Assembly (NCBI GenBank): GCA_051000345.1 | Contig: JBPCOJ010000004.1 | Location: forward strand, 9,212-73,211 | Direction: 5' to 3' | Length of the DNA: 64,000 nt | Source of the DNA: JBHENC01 sp051000345 | Lineage (GTDB): Bacteria > Acidobacteriota > Blastocatellia > Pyrinomonadales > Pyrinomonadaceae | Shown here: in pieces, positions 45,476-53,810 of the stretch | Layout: the number at the start of each line of letters is the position of its first letter | Position numbering within the stretch: the stretch's first letter is position 1 | Position numbers and translations under genes: made by a program | Notes under the pieces: model-generated | What the model was told of the DNA's origin: nothing | What the model saw: the letters and a program-made list of their open reading frames with translations, nothing else | The model's database searches: none

Positions 45476-46030
45476 ATGAAAAACTTACGTTGCCCTATCA
45501 AGTTGCTTGTGTTCTCTCTAATTTTGGCGGCGGGTACTTGTCTTGCCCAAAACAATCAGGATGACAATTTTCTAAACGCTTCTGAGTTGCAGTGGTTCAA
45601 CATGGAAGCGAATAGCATTACACCTGACATCTTATTCAAGGCTGTCTGGTACGTTGCACCTAATCGTGGTTTTTACTACATCTTGGAGCTTCGTAAAGAC
45701 GGTATTGCTTCTACATGCCGAGTCGTACCGAATTGGGCTATGCAAGCAGAACATTCCGCAAAGTTGAGCGGCGAACAAATAGAAGAAGCCAAACGATTGC
45801 TTGCGAAGATTCAAGTCAAAGGGCGTAAGGCAATGTTCGAGCCGAAGGATAAAGAAAGGCATACGGCTTTCGTTTTCGTTAATAAAGAAAAATACACGCG
45901 CGCAGATTTTGTTGGTTTACTACCTATTGAAATGCAACGAGTCTTTGATTTTGTCGATGCCGAAATTACAGCACAAGAAGCACGAGAAATGAAAGAACGG
46001 CAGAAACATATACCGTCACCTAATATCTAA
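45476..46030 (+). CDS. Secreted hypothetical protein
   Basis: A 184-residue protein with a signal peptide (LLVFSLILAAGTCLAQ) and mature acidic N-terminus. No catalytic motif or known domain is visible. The gene is AT-richer than ettA. ATG at 45476, with AAAGG about 12 bases upstream; a TTG at 45470 is a weaker alternative. Its stop is 15 bases before the exonuclease gene, so the two may share a transcript. Confidence 0.65.
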   Translation: MKNLRCPIKLLVFSLILAAGTCLAQNNQDDNFLNASELQWFNMEANSITPDILFKAVWYVAPNRGFYYILELRKDGIASTCRVVPNWAMQAEHSAKLSGEQIEEAKRLLAKIQVKGRKAMFEPKDKERHTAFVFVNKEKYTRADFVGLLPIEMQRVFDFVDAEITAQEAREMKERQKHIPSPNI

Positions 46031-46045
46031 CATCTAAACTTTTTC

Positions 46046-46594
46046 ATGCTTTACAACACGAAACAGCTTTACACTCCGGCGCTCGAAGCTTACGAGTTCA
46101 ACGAGCGCGCGTTGATTGTCGATACGGAGACCATCGGCGCGGGCGCAGGCATCGAGGTTATCGAAATCGCGCTGGCGGATACGTCGGGCAACATCGTTTA
46201 TGATTCGTTGGTGCAGCCGGTTTTCAACGCTCTGCCGCCGCCGTCGAAGCACAAAAGATTCGATAAGGCGGAGTTAGCAAACGCGCCGCATTGGACGGAC
46301 ATCTGGCCGGAAATCGAAGCGTTGATTGACGGCAGATTGCTTGTCGCCTACAACGCGAGTTTCGACAGGCGCGCGCTCTCCGCGACATGCTCGCGCTACC
46401 GGCAAACAACGACGGAGCGCGGCTGGCGTTGCGCGATGCAGTTGATAAAGAAAACAGTCGGCACAAAAAAATCGCTAACGCTGGATGAAGCGTGCGCGCG
46501 CTACGGCTTATGTGGCGGCACTCATCGCGCGCGCGCCGACGTGCTGGCAACGTGGCGATTGCTCAAGGCGGCGACGACGGTTGAGGCCGCGTAG
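46046..46594 (+). CDS. DEDDh 3'-5' exonuclease (DNA polymerase III epsilon-like)
   Basis: A 182-residue exonuclease domain protein. Seen: Exo I VDTETIG with Asp26 and Glu28, Exo II AYNASFDRRAL near residue 108, and Exo III HRARADVLAT near 158, with the His and Asp of the DEDDh type. It lacks the polymerase-interaction tail of DnaQ, so it is a stand-alone exonuclease. Substrate (DNA or RNA) unresolved. No strong ribosome site at the ATG. Confidence 0.85.
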   Translation: MLYNTKQLYTPALEAYEFNERALIVDTETIGAGAGIEVIEIALADTSGNIVYDSLVQPVFNALPPPSKHKRFDKAELANAPHWTDIWPEIEALIDGRLLVAYNASFDRRALSATCSRYRQTTTERGWRCAMQLIKKTVGTKKSLTLDEACARYGLCGGTHRARADVLATWRLLKAATTVEAA

Positions 46595-46698
46595 CGTGTG
46601 GAAGAGTAACTCCGCAGCAAGTTGACGGGCACTTAACTCAAAGTAAATAAATTAGTTTCCACAGACATTGGCCGAAAGTGACATTACTTATCGGAGAT

Positions 46699-46935
46699 TC
46701 AGGTTGCCGCCTCTAAAGCACGCGCCAACGCTGCCGGGATTTTTATAGGAAAGAACCGCATTGCGGCGAACCAATAAGCCTCGCCGCTTTCATCAACGAC
46801 GGTCATATAGCCATGCTCATTTGCTTTATCGTCCGGCAATATTCGGTATAGCTTGCCGACTTCGAGCGAAGCTTCATAGCCTGTATTGTTGACGCAAACT
46901 GCAAACTGCGTTACGGAATTTCTTCTTTTACTCAT
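46699..46935 (-). CDS. Small conserved-looking hypothetical protein
   Basis: A 78-residue protein, predicted mostly beta (CVNNTGYEASLEVGKLYRIL), resembling a small SH3-like or OB-like barrel with an Ala-rich C-terminal helix. No known function. It follows the next gene by two bases on the same strand, so the two form a pair. The composition is AT-rich relative to ettA, suggesting an accessory origin. Confidence 0.6.
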   Translation of the reverse strand: MSKRRNSVTQFAVCVNNTGYEASLEVGKLYRILPDDKANEHGYMTVVDESGEAYWFAAMRFFPIKIPAALARALEAAT

Positions 46936-46937
46936 AG

Positions 46938-47210
46938 CTAATCAATGAGCGGCGGAATAATTTTATACTCGAATTGTCCAACGCCGTGCGCCTCGTACCA
47001 ATGAATTTCCGCTGTTTGAATAGTACCATCAATCAGGCGCACAGAAGCAATGCCTTTTAGCTTTCGCCAGCGTCCCTTGCCGTATACGCGGCGGAGCCGT
47101 GCTATGTCACGGATAGAGCTACCAACCGCGATAATCTCAATCTCCGTGATTCTTCCTACAATCTCAAAGTCCATTCGCAAGCCATATCGCACACGCTTAC
47201 TTTTGTTCAT
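46938..47210 (-). CDS. Small basic hypothetical protein paired with the preceding gene
   Basis: About 90 residues from an ATG at 47210 (MNKSKRVRYG); an earlier start at 47240 is possible. The sequence alternates strands and basic turns, with IARLRRVYGKGRWRKLKG followed by VRLIDGTIQTAEIHWYEAHG; it looks like a small beta-rich fold related to toxin-like or parD-linked proteins, but I cannot name it. Operon with the 78-residue gene downstream suggests a two-gene module. Confidence 0.55.
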   Translation of the reverse strand: MNKSKRVRYGLRMDFEIVGRITEIEIIAVGSSIRDIARLRRVYGKGRWRKLKGIASVRLIDGTIQTAEIHWYEAHGVGQFEYKIIPPLID

Positions 47211-47241
47211 CCGGCAGCGCATTAAAACGTAGAAAAACAAA

Positions 47242-47276
47242 AGAGACGGGGCGCAATTTCAATACGTCCCGTCTCT
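47242..47276 (-). terminator. Rho-independent terminator after the subtilase gene
   Basis: Stem AGAGACGGG / CCCGTCTCT with a 17-base loop. On the minus strand it is followed by TTTTGTTTTT, suited to the leftward subtilase gene ending at 47301. Plus-strand reading also has CTTTTTC after the stem. Confidence 0.8.
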
Positions 47277-47300
47277 CTTTTTCGTTCGATGCCAATTAAA

Positions 47301-49028
47301 TTACTGCGAGACGTTGAGCGACGTATCGTCTATGACGAAGGACGTTTGCAAGGAACTGTCTTCAGTGGCGGTAAAGTAAACGCGCACGGTCTGGCCTTTG
47401 TACGCGAGGACATTGAAGGATTTAAGCGCGTAGCCGGACGACGCGGACAGATTCGAGTATGTGCCGAGCGTTGTAATCAAAGTGCCGCTCGAATCTCTTA
47501 GTTGCACGCTAATTTTGTCGTAGGCGCTGGTGGTCGTTGTTTCCGCCGTGTCTATGTGCAGATAAAATTGCAGCGTCGCGGCGGTGGCCGTCGAAGGAAT
47601 TGTCACCTGCTGATACAAGGTGTCCGTGTGCGCCGAGCCGTAGCCGTCGAGCCATGCTTTCCATGAACCGGAGCGCGCGGCTTCCGAAGTCGAATTGGTA
47701 ATCACGCCGCTCGTTCCTGTCCAACTGACGTTGCCGGATTCAAATCCGGGATTGGCGAGCAGTTGCGATGTTGTGGTGGGTGGCGGCGGCGGCGTGCTCG
47801 TCAGCAAAGAATAAAGCAAGCGATTCGGCGAGCCTGTGCCGGGGCTTGTGATGTGATTGAGCGTCGAGCCGTTGATGATCGCAGAGGTCACAGTCGCGGG
47901 CGAAGCCGACGGATTCGATTGCAAGTAAAGCGCGGCCACGCCGACAACGTGCGGCGTCGCCATTGACGTGCCGCTGATCGTGTTGGTCGCCGTCGTGCTT
48001 GTGTACCAAGAAGAAGTAATGTTGAGTCCGGGCGCGAAGATGTCGAGGCATGTGCCGTAGTTGGAGAACGAAGCGCGTGCGTCCGTGTTGGTGCTCGCGC
48101 CGACGGTGATCGCGCTTGCAACGCGCGCGGGCGAAGAGTTGCACGCATCGAGGTTGTCGTTGCCAGCCGCGACTACATAGGTCACGCCGTCGTTGATTGA
48201 ATTGGTGACTGCCGTATCGAGGGCGCTTGAGATGCCGCCGCCCAAACTCATGTTAGCGACGGCGGGCTGTCCCGCTTGATGGTCGGACGTGACCCAGTCA
48301 ACGCCCGCGATGACGCCGGAGTTGCTGCCCGAACCAGAGCAATCGAGGACGCGAACGGCGACGAGCGTGACGCCTTTGGCGACGCCGTAAGTTGCGCCTC
48401 CGACTGTGCCGGAGACGTGCGTGCCGTGACCGTTGCAGTCGGTTGTGCCGTTGCCGTCCGTGATCGCCGTGTAGCCGGAGATGGCGCGCCCGCCGAACTC
48501 CGTGTGCGTTGTGAGAATGCCCGTATCAATGATGTAGGCTTTCACGCCCGCGCCCGTGTTGGTGTAATTGTATGTGCCGTTCAAGGGCAGATCGCGCTGG
48601 TCTATGCGGTCTAAGCCCCAAGTCGCGTTGCTCTGTGTCGCGCTGAGGCTCATCAATTGGTCTTCTTCGACATAGGCGACGCTCGGATCGAGCGCGAGGC
48701 TCTGTGCCTGCTCTGTTGTCAGCGTCGCGGAAAAGCCTTTGAGCGCGCGATTGTATTGATGCTTGCGATAGCCGCCGCCGTGTAAAGCGATGAGATTACC
48801 GGACGCTTTATCGACATCCGCAACGTCATCGTTGAGCACGACGATGTATTCGCCGGGAATAACTTTATCTGCGGCGACGTGGCGGAATTTGGCTTTATTC
48901 TTCGGTGAAGAATTGGATTTGGCGGCAGTCTTATCTGCCTTGTTCGGGTTTTGGGCGTGGCTGGAAATTGAAAGGAACATCGCGGCGCAAAAAGCGATGC
49001 AGATTGTGAACGCAACAAGCTTCTTCAT
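47301..49028 (-). CDS. Secreted subtilisin-like serine protease (S8 family)
   Basis: A 575-residue preproenzyme. Signal peptide (LVAFTICIAFCAAMFLS); I9-type propeptide (about 45-135, PGEYIVVLNDDV ... YVEEDQL); catalytic domain with Asp in IIDTGI near residue 168, His in NGHGTHVSG, Asn in AAGNDN and Ser in GTSMATPH near 353; then a C-terminal beta-sandwich (about 425-575, NPGFESGN start) like carbohydrate-binding or P-domain modules. The ATG at 49028 has GGAG seven bases upstream; an earlier in-frame start at 49112 has none. It ends at a strong terminator. Confidence 0.94.
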   Translation of the reverse strand: MKKLVAFTICIAFCAAMFLSISSHAQNPNKADKTAAKSNSSPKNKAKFRHVAADKVIPGEYIVVLNDDVADVDKASGNLIALHGGGYRKHQYNRALKGFSATLTTEQAQSLALDPSVAYVEEDQLMSLSATQSNATWGLDRIDQRDLPLNGTYNYTNTGAGVKAYIIDTGILTTHTEFGGRAISGYTAITDGNGTTDCNGHGTHVSGTVGGATYGVAKGVTLVAVRVLDCSGSGSNSGVIAGVDWVTSDHQAGQPAVANMSLGGGISSALDTAVTNSINDGVTYVVAAGNDNLDACNSSPARVASAITVGASTNTDARASFSNYGTCLDIFAPGLNITSSWYTSTTATNTISGTSMATPHVVGVAALYLQSNPSASPATVTSAIINGSTLNHITSPGTGSPNRLLYSLLTSTPPPPPTTTSQLLANPGFESGNVSWTGTSGVITNSTSEAARSGSWKAWLDGYGSAHTDTLYQQVTIPSTATAATLQFYLHIDTAETTTTSAYDKISVQLRDSSGTLITTLGTYSNLSASSGYALKSFNVLAYKGQTVRVYFTATEDSSLQTSFVIDDTSLNVSQ

Positions 49029-49383
49029 TTTTTCTCCGGGGTTGGTGTGAATTGTTAAGGTGCGAAGCGTTGAGCAAAAAAGACGGCGTCCGCGCGGGCG
49101 CACTCTGCTCAAAGGGAAAATAGCTGCCGCTGCGGTATAAAGGAAGAAGGAGAAACGCCGGGCGCGCCGGTATATGAAAAGCGAAATTGCTTCCTAAGAT
49201 AAAACGGAAAACAGCACGAGAGAAAAGCTGTATCAAGTCGGACTCTTCTGTATTGACGAATGAACGGAATGCGATGCCGATATTATTCAACGAATCGCGG
49301 ATAAGCTATGAAGCGGCGGTGAGATTATCGCCGCGCGCCGCGAATGTCAATGGTTTTTTCTGGGGACATGTGCGAGGTTTCGC
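49029..49383. other. Divergent intergenic region
   Basis: 355 bases between the subtilase and the rightward ATP-grasp-like gene. It must hold both promoters. I see no RNA gene, repeat family copy or clear promoter box. Short ORFs here lack ribosome sites. Confidence 0.45.
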
Positions 49384-50376
49384 GTGAGTCGCAGACAAGC
49401 ACAGGCGAGGCTCTGGTATATGAACGCCGATTTCGAGATGGAATTGGCGGCGCAGCATCGCGCGGAAGTTTACAGGCGTTCGAGCCAATTCGATAAAATC
49501 AATCGCAGGCTCGCCACGCATCTGCTGTGGCTCGCAAAGCGCGGCGATGCGTTGCTGTTAAAAGACGACGAAGCGCCAAACGAATCGTTCGCCGCAGAAG
49601 CAAAAGAGCGCGGCGTTGAACTTCTGTCGAAGACTCGCGCGGGAAATCAAAGCGATAAAATTTTCACGCCGTGGGGCTGGACGAAAAGCGCCGTCGCGCT
49701 CGGCGAAGGCACGGGCGCAAGCGTGCGGCATCCATCGCTTGAAATAGTCGCGCGCGTTAATTCAAAGCTATGGAGTTACGCGCTCGAACAAGAACTCGAC
49801 GTCGCTTTGAAGCATTCCGCAATCGCACGAAGCTTCGACGAATTGCAAGGGGTCATCGAACGCGCTTGCCCGAAGGCGAATGATAAATGGGTCATCAAAA
49901 GTCCCTTCGGATTTGCCGCGCGTGATCGGGTGCTGGGGCGCGGCGCAGTGCTCGAAGCGACGCAGGCGGTGTGGGTGCGGCGGCGTTTCACTCTCGGCGA
50001 AACGTTGATGTTTCAACCTTGGCTGGATGTCGTGCGCGAATACGGCGTTGCGATGAACATCGAAGCAAGCGGCGAAGTCGTTATCGAAGGCATCAGCGAT
50101 TTGCAAACAAACGGCGCTGGCACGGGCTACGGCTATTTGCTCGGGCGCGAAATCGAGCCGCAAAGAAAAACGGAGCTTGAAAAATTTGCGTGCATCGTCG
50201 GCGCGCGGCTTTTTGCAGAAGGCTATACGGGCGCTGCCGGAATGGACGCGCTCGAACACGCGAACGGTCTTCATCCGCTGCTTGAAATCAACGCGCGCCT
50301 CACGATGGGACACATCGCCGTCGCCGTCGAACAAGCGCTTTATCCGTCAACGCCCGTTCTATGGCGCACGAAATAA
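49384..50376 (+). CDS. ATP-grasp-like protein
   Basis: A 330-residue cytoplasmic protein. The central stretch WVIKSPFGFAARDRV resembles the ATP-grasp lysine and glycine-rich loop, and the C-terminal LLEINARLTMGHIA matches the metal-binding Glu-x-Asn end of the grasp fold. The N-terminal 90 residues are a pre-ATP-grasp part. Such proteins ligate a carboxylate to an amine; the substrate is not clear. Start taken at GTG 49384; an ATG at 49420 (MNADFEM) is an alternative. Alone on its strand until msrA. Confidence 0.7.
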   Translation: MSRRQAQARLWYMNADFEMELAAQHRAEVYRRSSQFDKINRRLATHLLWLAKRGDALLLKDDEAPNESFAAEAKERGVELLSKTRAGNQSDKIFTPWGWTKSAVALGEGTGASVRHPSLEIVARVNSKLWSYALEQELDVALKHSAIARSFDELQGVIERACPKANDKWVIKSPFGFAARDRVLGRGAVLEATQAVWVRRRFTLGETLMFQPWLDVVREYGVAMNIEASGEVVIEGISDLQTNGAGTGYGYLLGREIEPQRKTELEKFACIVGARLFAEGYTGAAGMDALEHANGLHPLLEINARLTMGHIAVAVEQALYPSTPVLWRTK

Positions 50377-50532
50377 AGCAGGAATAGAATCGGGCGCTTG
50401 CGGCATCTAATACTTGCCAGCCATTATAATTTATAATGCAAACTTCTGATGCTGTTTCAGGCTGGCCTAAGCACATGTAAACAAGACGGCGCTTGCGTTA
50501 AAGTAAGCGCACATCGAAACGGAGCGAATAAA

Positions 50533-51003
50533 ATGGAAAAAGCAACTTTCGGAGCGGGCTGTTTCTGGGGCGTCGAAGTGGCGTTTCGGCAGCTCGAGGG
50601 TGTCACGTCAACGCAGGTCGGTTATCTCGGCGGCAGCCTAGAGAGCCCGACATATAAGGATGTTTGTTCGGGTCGCACAGGCCATGCCGAAGTCGTCGAA
50701 GTCACTTATGATCCGGCGCAAACGTCTTACGAAGATTTATTGAAGGTCTTCTGGGAGAATCACGATCCGACGCAGCTTAACCGGCAGGGGCCGGACATTG
50801 GCGATCAATATCGCACGGCGATTTTCTTTCACACGCCGGAACAGGAAACTGCGGCACGCGCCTCCAAAGCGCAACTCGAAGCGAGCGGTCATTTCAAGCG
50901 TCCTATCGCCACAGAGATTACTTCTGCATCCACGTTTTACCGTGCGGAAGAATATCACCAGCAGTATCTGGAGAAACGCGGGCTTGCGCATTGCCATATT
51001 TAG
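50533..51003 (+). CDS. msrA: Peptide methionine sulfoxide reductase MsrA
   Basis: Reduces methionine-S-sulfoxide in proteins. A 156-residue protein with the catalytic GCFWG motif (Cys10), VGYLGG, TGHAEVVEV and the typical FWENHDPTQ block; intact. No MsrB domain is fused. The ATG at 50533 follows GGAG at 50521-50524; an earlier in-frame ATG at 50449 would add non-conserved residues. A hairpin lies after the stop, shared with the convergent EncFtn-like gene. Confidence 0.96.
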   Translation: MEKATFGAGCFWGVEVAFRQLEGVTSTQVGYLGGSLESPTYKDVCSGRTGHAEVVEVTYDPAQTSYEDLLKVFWENHDPTQLNRQGPDIGDQYRTAIFFHTPEQETAARASKAQLEASGHFKRPIATEITSASTFYRAEEYHQQYLEKRGLAHCHI

Positions 51004-51105
51004 GAAACGCGAAGGCGAGAAAACAGCTCGTGAGATATAAACGGTTCGCATCGTGTTTGATTTTCGATGCCGATTCCGCAAGCTGAACTCGCTGATTGAA
51101 GGATA

Positions 51106-51164
51106 ATAAGACGCCGTGTTTGTCAGGCTTAGGCATATGCCTTTGCACCAACACGGCGTCTTAT
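51106..51164. terminator. Large nested hairpin between msrA and the EncFtn-like gene
   Basis: Fifteen-base perfect stem ATAAGACGCCGTGTT (51106-51120) / AACACGGCGTCTTAT (51150-51164), enclosing a second palindrome AGGCATATGCCT. It lies between two convergent genes, so it may end both transcripts, but T-runs are weak. Confidence 0.65.
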
Positions 51165-51170
51165 CTAATG

Positions 51171-51482
51171 TCAGGCGTCTTCTTCGGCCTGTTCGCCGTG
51201 TTCGACGATGTCTCCGTCCTTGAAGAGTATGCCTTGCAGAATCTCGCGCCACTGCGGTTTGCGGCGCAGCAGGAATTCCAAATCCATCCCGAAGTGCTTG
51301 AACTCTTCCTTCTGCGCGTTCTGCATAATCGCTTTGGCTTCCCCGTCCTTTTCGACGCTGATGCGCTGCTCGTACCAATTTATCGCTTCGGCCTCTTCCG
51401 TGAGCGATGCGATCATGCGCGCGAAGGTGCGCGTCTTCTCCGATAACTCGCTTGCCGGTTCGTGATATTGATTGAAACCCAT
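51171..51482 (-). CDS. Encapsulated-ferritin-like protein (EncFtn family), no shell gene
   Basis: A 103-residue two-helix ferritin-like protein. Every metal and Trp/Tyr position of the Rhodospirillum EncFtn type can be matched at a constant offset: Glu29, Glu30, Glu32, Trp36, Tyr37, Glu60 and His63 (motif AINWYEQR, then KEEFKH). EncFtn forms a ring that oxidises iron inside encapsulin shells. Here the C-terminus ends GEQAEEDA with no LGIGSL-like cargo peptide, and no encapsulin gene lies within reach. ATG at 51482 with GGGAA upstream. Confidence 0.85.
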   Translation of the reverse strand: MGFNQYHEPASELSEKTRTFARMIASLTEEAEAINWYEQRISVEKDGEAKAIMQNAQKEEFKHFGMDLEFLLRRKPQWREILQGILFKDGDIVEHGEQAEEDA

Positions 51483-51689
51483 AATGATTCCCTTTCCCTT
51501 AAACCCTTCAAAAATTTACCGCGCCGCACTGTTTTTTGTGCGCGGCTTCCCGCCCTCGTTCGATATTCTTCGATTATTCATTTAATACTTTATCAACGGG
51601 TGTTTCGGCAACGTATTATCGCTAAAGCAATCGAGACGTTTGGCGTTTATTTTGGCTGCCGCTCTTACTTTCCCTTTGTTGCATCTTAG

Positions 51690-52274
51690 TCAATCCTTTC
51701 TTTGCACGAGGCCGGGTTGACCGTCAACATCAAGCAGCAGGCGACTGAAACCGCTTTGACGAATCTCTTCGTACTCGTGCCCGCAGTCGGCAGGCCACGC
51801 GCACAAAAAGACGAGCGGCTCTTCGGCTTCCGTGTTCACTGTTCGATGCGCATTGTAGCCTTCAATATAGTGCGTCGAGCCGGGACGCAGCTCTTCCATA
51901 ACGGTCTCGCGGTCTTCGTTCATCAACAGCAGCGCGCCGCGCCCGCTGACGCACACGACCAACTCGCCATGCGTTCGTTTGATGTGACGGTGTCCGCGCG
52001 TCATAAAGTATTCGCGCCCGACCTTGCCGCCGTAAAGAGTTGTGTTGCCCCACAACACCGCGCCCGTTGTGCCGTCCTTCAACGGATACCACGTCTCTGT
52101 GGTGTAAAGCGGCGTGTCCGGGTTGATGCGCGCGAGAGCCGCCGGGTCGTGCCAGTAACCGATCAAGTCATTGATTGTTTTCTTTGCCGTCACGACGGAC
52201 TCGCCGCGTAATTTGCCGCTTGCGAGATCGGTGAAAACGGGCGTTGCCGGAGCAGAAGCATTAAGTGTTTCCAA
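51690..52274 (-). CDS. Cupin-type phosphoglucose isomerase
   Basis: Interconverts glucose-6-phosphate and fructose-6-phosphate (cupin/archaeal-type PGI, with metal). Seen: the metal motif TRGHRHIKRTHGE with His95, His97 and Glu104 in exact TxGHxHx6E spacing, and His143 as the likely fourth ligand. 194 residues matches the family. It is followed (upstream in transcription) by an alpha/beta hydrolase gene separated by 9 bases, so the two may be cotranscribed. Confidence 0.85.
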   Translation of the reverse strand: METLNASAPATPVFTDLASGKLRGESVVTAKKTINDLIGYWHDPAALARINPDTPLYTTETWYPLKDGTTGAVLWGNTTLYGGKVGREYFMTRGHRHIKRTHGELVVCVSGRGALLLMNEDRETVMEELRPGSTHYIEGYNAHRTVNTEAEEPLVFLCAWPADCGHEYEEIRQSGFSRLLLDVDGQPGLVQRKD

Positions 52275-52283
52275 GATGTCTGT

Positions 52284-53423
52284 TCACTCCTTCGAGCCTG
52301 CGGATTCCCTCAACAGTGCGGCGAGATATTGCTGCCAGACGACGGGCAGCGAATGCGTGCCGTGACCGCGCGTGTTCTCCGTGATAGGCAAAAGAATGTA
52401 GCGCCCGTGCCGAACACGTTTGATCTCGCGCTCTATGATTCCGAGTTCCGGCGGATTGATTAAATCGTCTGCGGAATTGACGGCGACGAGCGGCGCTTTA
52501 ATCTTCTCTAAATCTGGCGACGGATTGTACTCGCGCGAAGCGTCGAATTGATAAAGCATATCGTTGGCGTCGGTGCGTGAAAGATACGCGCGTTGCCGTT
52601 CCGCGAGGAACGTGTCTGCCGCATCGCGCGTCGGCGCTTGCTTTTGCCATTGCAGCGGCGCGCTGCCCATCAACAGCAGTATGTTAATCGCCGAAGTGAG
52701 TCCCTGCTGCGGCTCTGTTTGATAGTCGCCGTCAGCCCACGCCGGATCGCTGCGAATCGCGTCCATAATCATGCGGCGCATCATGCGATTGCGTCCGGCG
52801 ATTTCGACTGGATTGCTTGCGAGCGACATCAGCGCGTCCATAAAATCAGGGTAAGTTTCGCCCCACACCCACGTTTGCATTCCGCCCATCGAAGTTCCCA
52901 TCACGAGACGCAAATGATCGACGCCGAGTTTCTTTGTCAGCAATGCGTGCTGCGCCCGCACCATGTCATCGTAAGTGTAATGCGGAAAGCGCGCGTGAAG
53001 TTTATCGCTCGGCTTGCTCGAAGCGCCGTGACCGATGCCGTCCGGCAGAATGATAAAATAGCGCGTCGCGTCTAGAAGTTGGCCGTGACCGAAGAGGACG
53101 CCCGCGAATTGCGCGGTGAGAAAATTGTTTCCCGCGCCGCCCGTGCCGTGCATGATAAGCACGGCGTTGCGCACAACGCCCGCGTGATCGCGCACAGGCG
53201 TGCCGATGGTCGTGTAATGCAATTTCAGTTCCGGCAATGCTTCGCCGCTTTTGAAGCGAAAGTCCCGTATCGAAAAGTCGCCTTGCACGGGCGCGGGGTA
53301 ACTTGCTTGATACTTAGTATTTGTCCCGGCAGCTTGTTGCGCTGCCGCAAGTGAGTTTATGGCGAGCAGCCAGAGAATAAAATAGAATGCTTGTCGCATC
53401 GAAGAGTTTTTTTTGATTCGCAT
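52284..53423 (-). CDS. Exported alpha/beta hydrolase, homoserine O-acetyltransferase-like
   Basis: About 379 residues, with a signal-like N-terminus (FILWLLAINSLAAAQ). The nucleophile elbow GTSMGGMQTW near residue 175 (Ser) and the oxyanion region MHGTGGAGNNF are as in MetX-type hydrolases; an Asp and a His (ENTRGHGTH) complete the triad. Export makes amino-acid biosynthesis unlikely. Start uncertain: Met at 53423 or at 53399; earlier in-frame Mets are less likely. It is the first gene before pgi. Confidence 0.75.
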   Translation of the reverse strand: MRIKKNSSMRQAFYFILWLLAINSLAAAQQAAGTNTKYQASYPAPVQGDFSIRDFRFKSGEALPELKLHYTTIGTPVRDHAGVVRNAVLIMHGTGGAGNNFLTAQFAGVLFGHGQLLDATRYFIILPDGIGHGASSKPSDKLHARFPHYTYDDMVRAQHALLTKKLGVDHLRLVMGTSMGGMQTWVWGETYPDFMDALMSLASNPVEIAGRNRMMRRMIMDAIRSDPAWADGDYQTEPQQGLTSAINILLLMGSAPLQWQKQAPTRDAADTFLAERQRAYLSRTDANDMLYQFDASREYNPSPDLEKIKAPLVAVNSADDLINPPELGIIEREIKRVRHGRYILLPITENTRGHGTHSLPVVWQQYLAALLRESAGSKE

Positions 53424-53565
53424 AAATTTGCCGTGTGCTTGCTTCATAACAAAGATCGCTTTCGGGATCATTACATGAACGCCTTTCGTGCCGTTTATAA
53501 GCTGCCCGATGTGCGGGCTTAACATAAGGTCGATAAAGCCTGAAGCTGAATCTAGTGCTCTATGA

Positions 53566-53715
53566 TTTAAGATTTTATGAATTGCCTCTAGCTTTAGCTA
53601 GAGGATACAAATCAAGAAGAAGTGTGGCTTTAGCCAAAAGAGTTCGGCTAAAGCCGCTACCTTTAGCTTATCCGATCCACTAGCTGAAGCTAGTGGCAAT
53701 TCATAAAATCTTAAA
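53566..53715. repeat. Nested-hairpin repeat, copy D
   Basis: Perfect 21-base terminal inverted repeat TTTAAGATTTTATGAATTGCC (53566-53586, given in two parts: TTTAAGATTT and TATGAATTGCC) / complement at 53695-53715. Inside: CTCTAGCTTTAGCTAGAG palindrome, central TGTGGCTTTAGCC / GGCTAAAGCCGC stem, and a CCACTAGCTGAAGCTAGTGG palindrome. It lies in the divergent promoter region of the hydrolase and topoisomerase genes, about 95 bases before the topB start. Confidence 0.85.
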
Positions 53716-53810
53716 ACTTAAATTAAACAGCAATAGTTTGCTGCGTTCTGCTGGCATGACAGCACGCCTCGTTTGATTTGAATTCCCATTGTAGGATAAA
53801 TTTTGTATCT

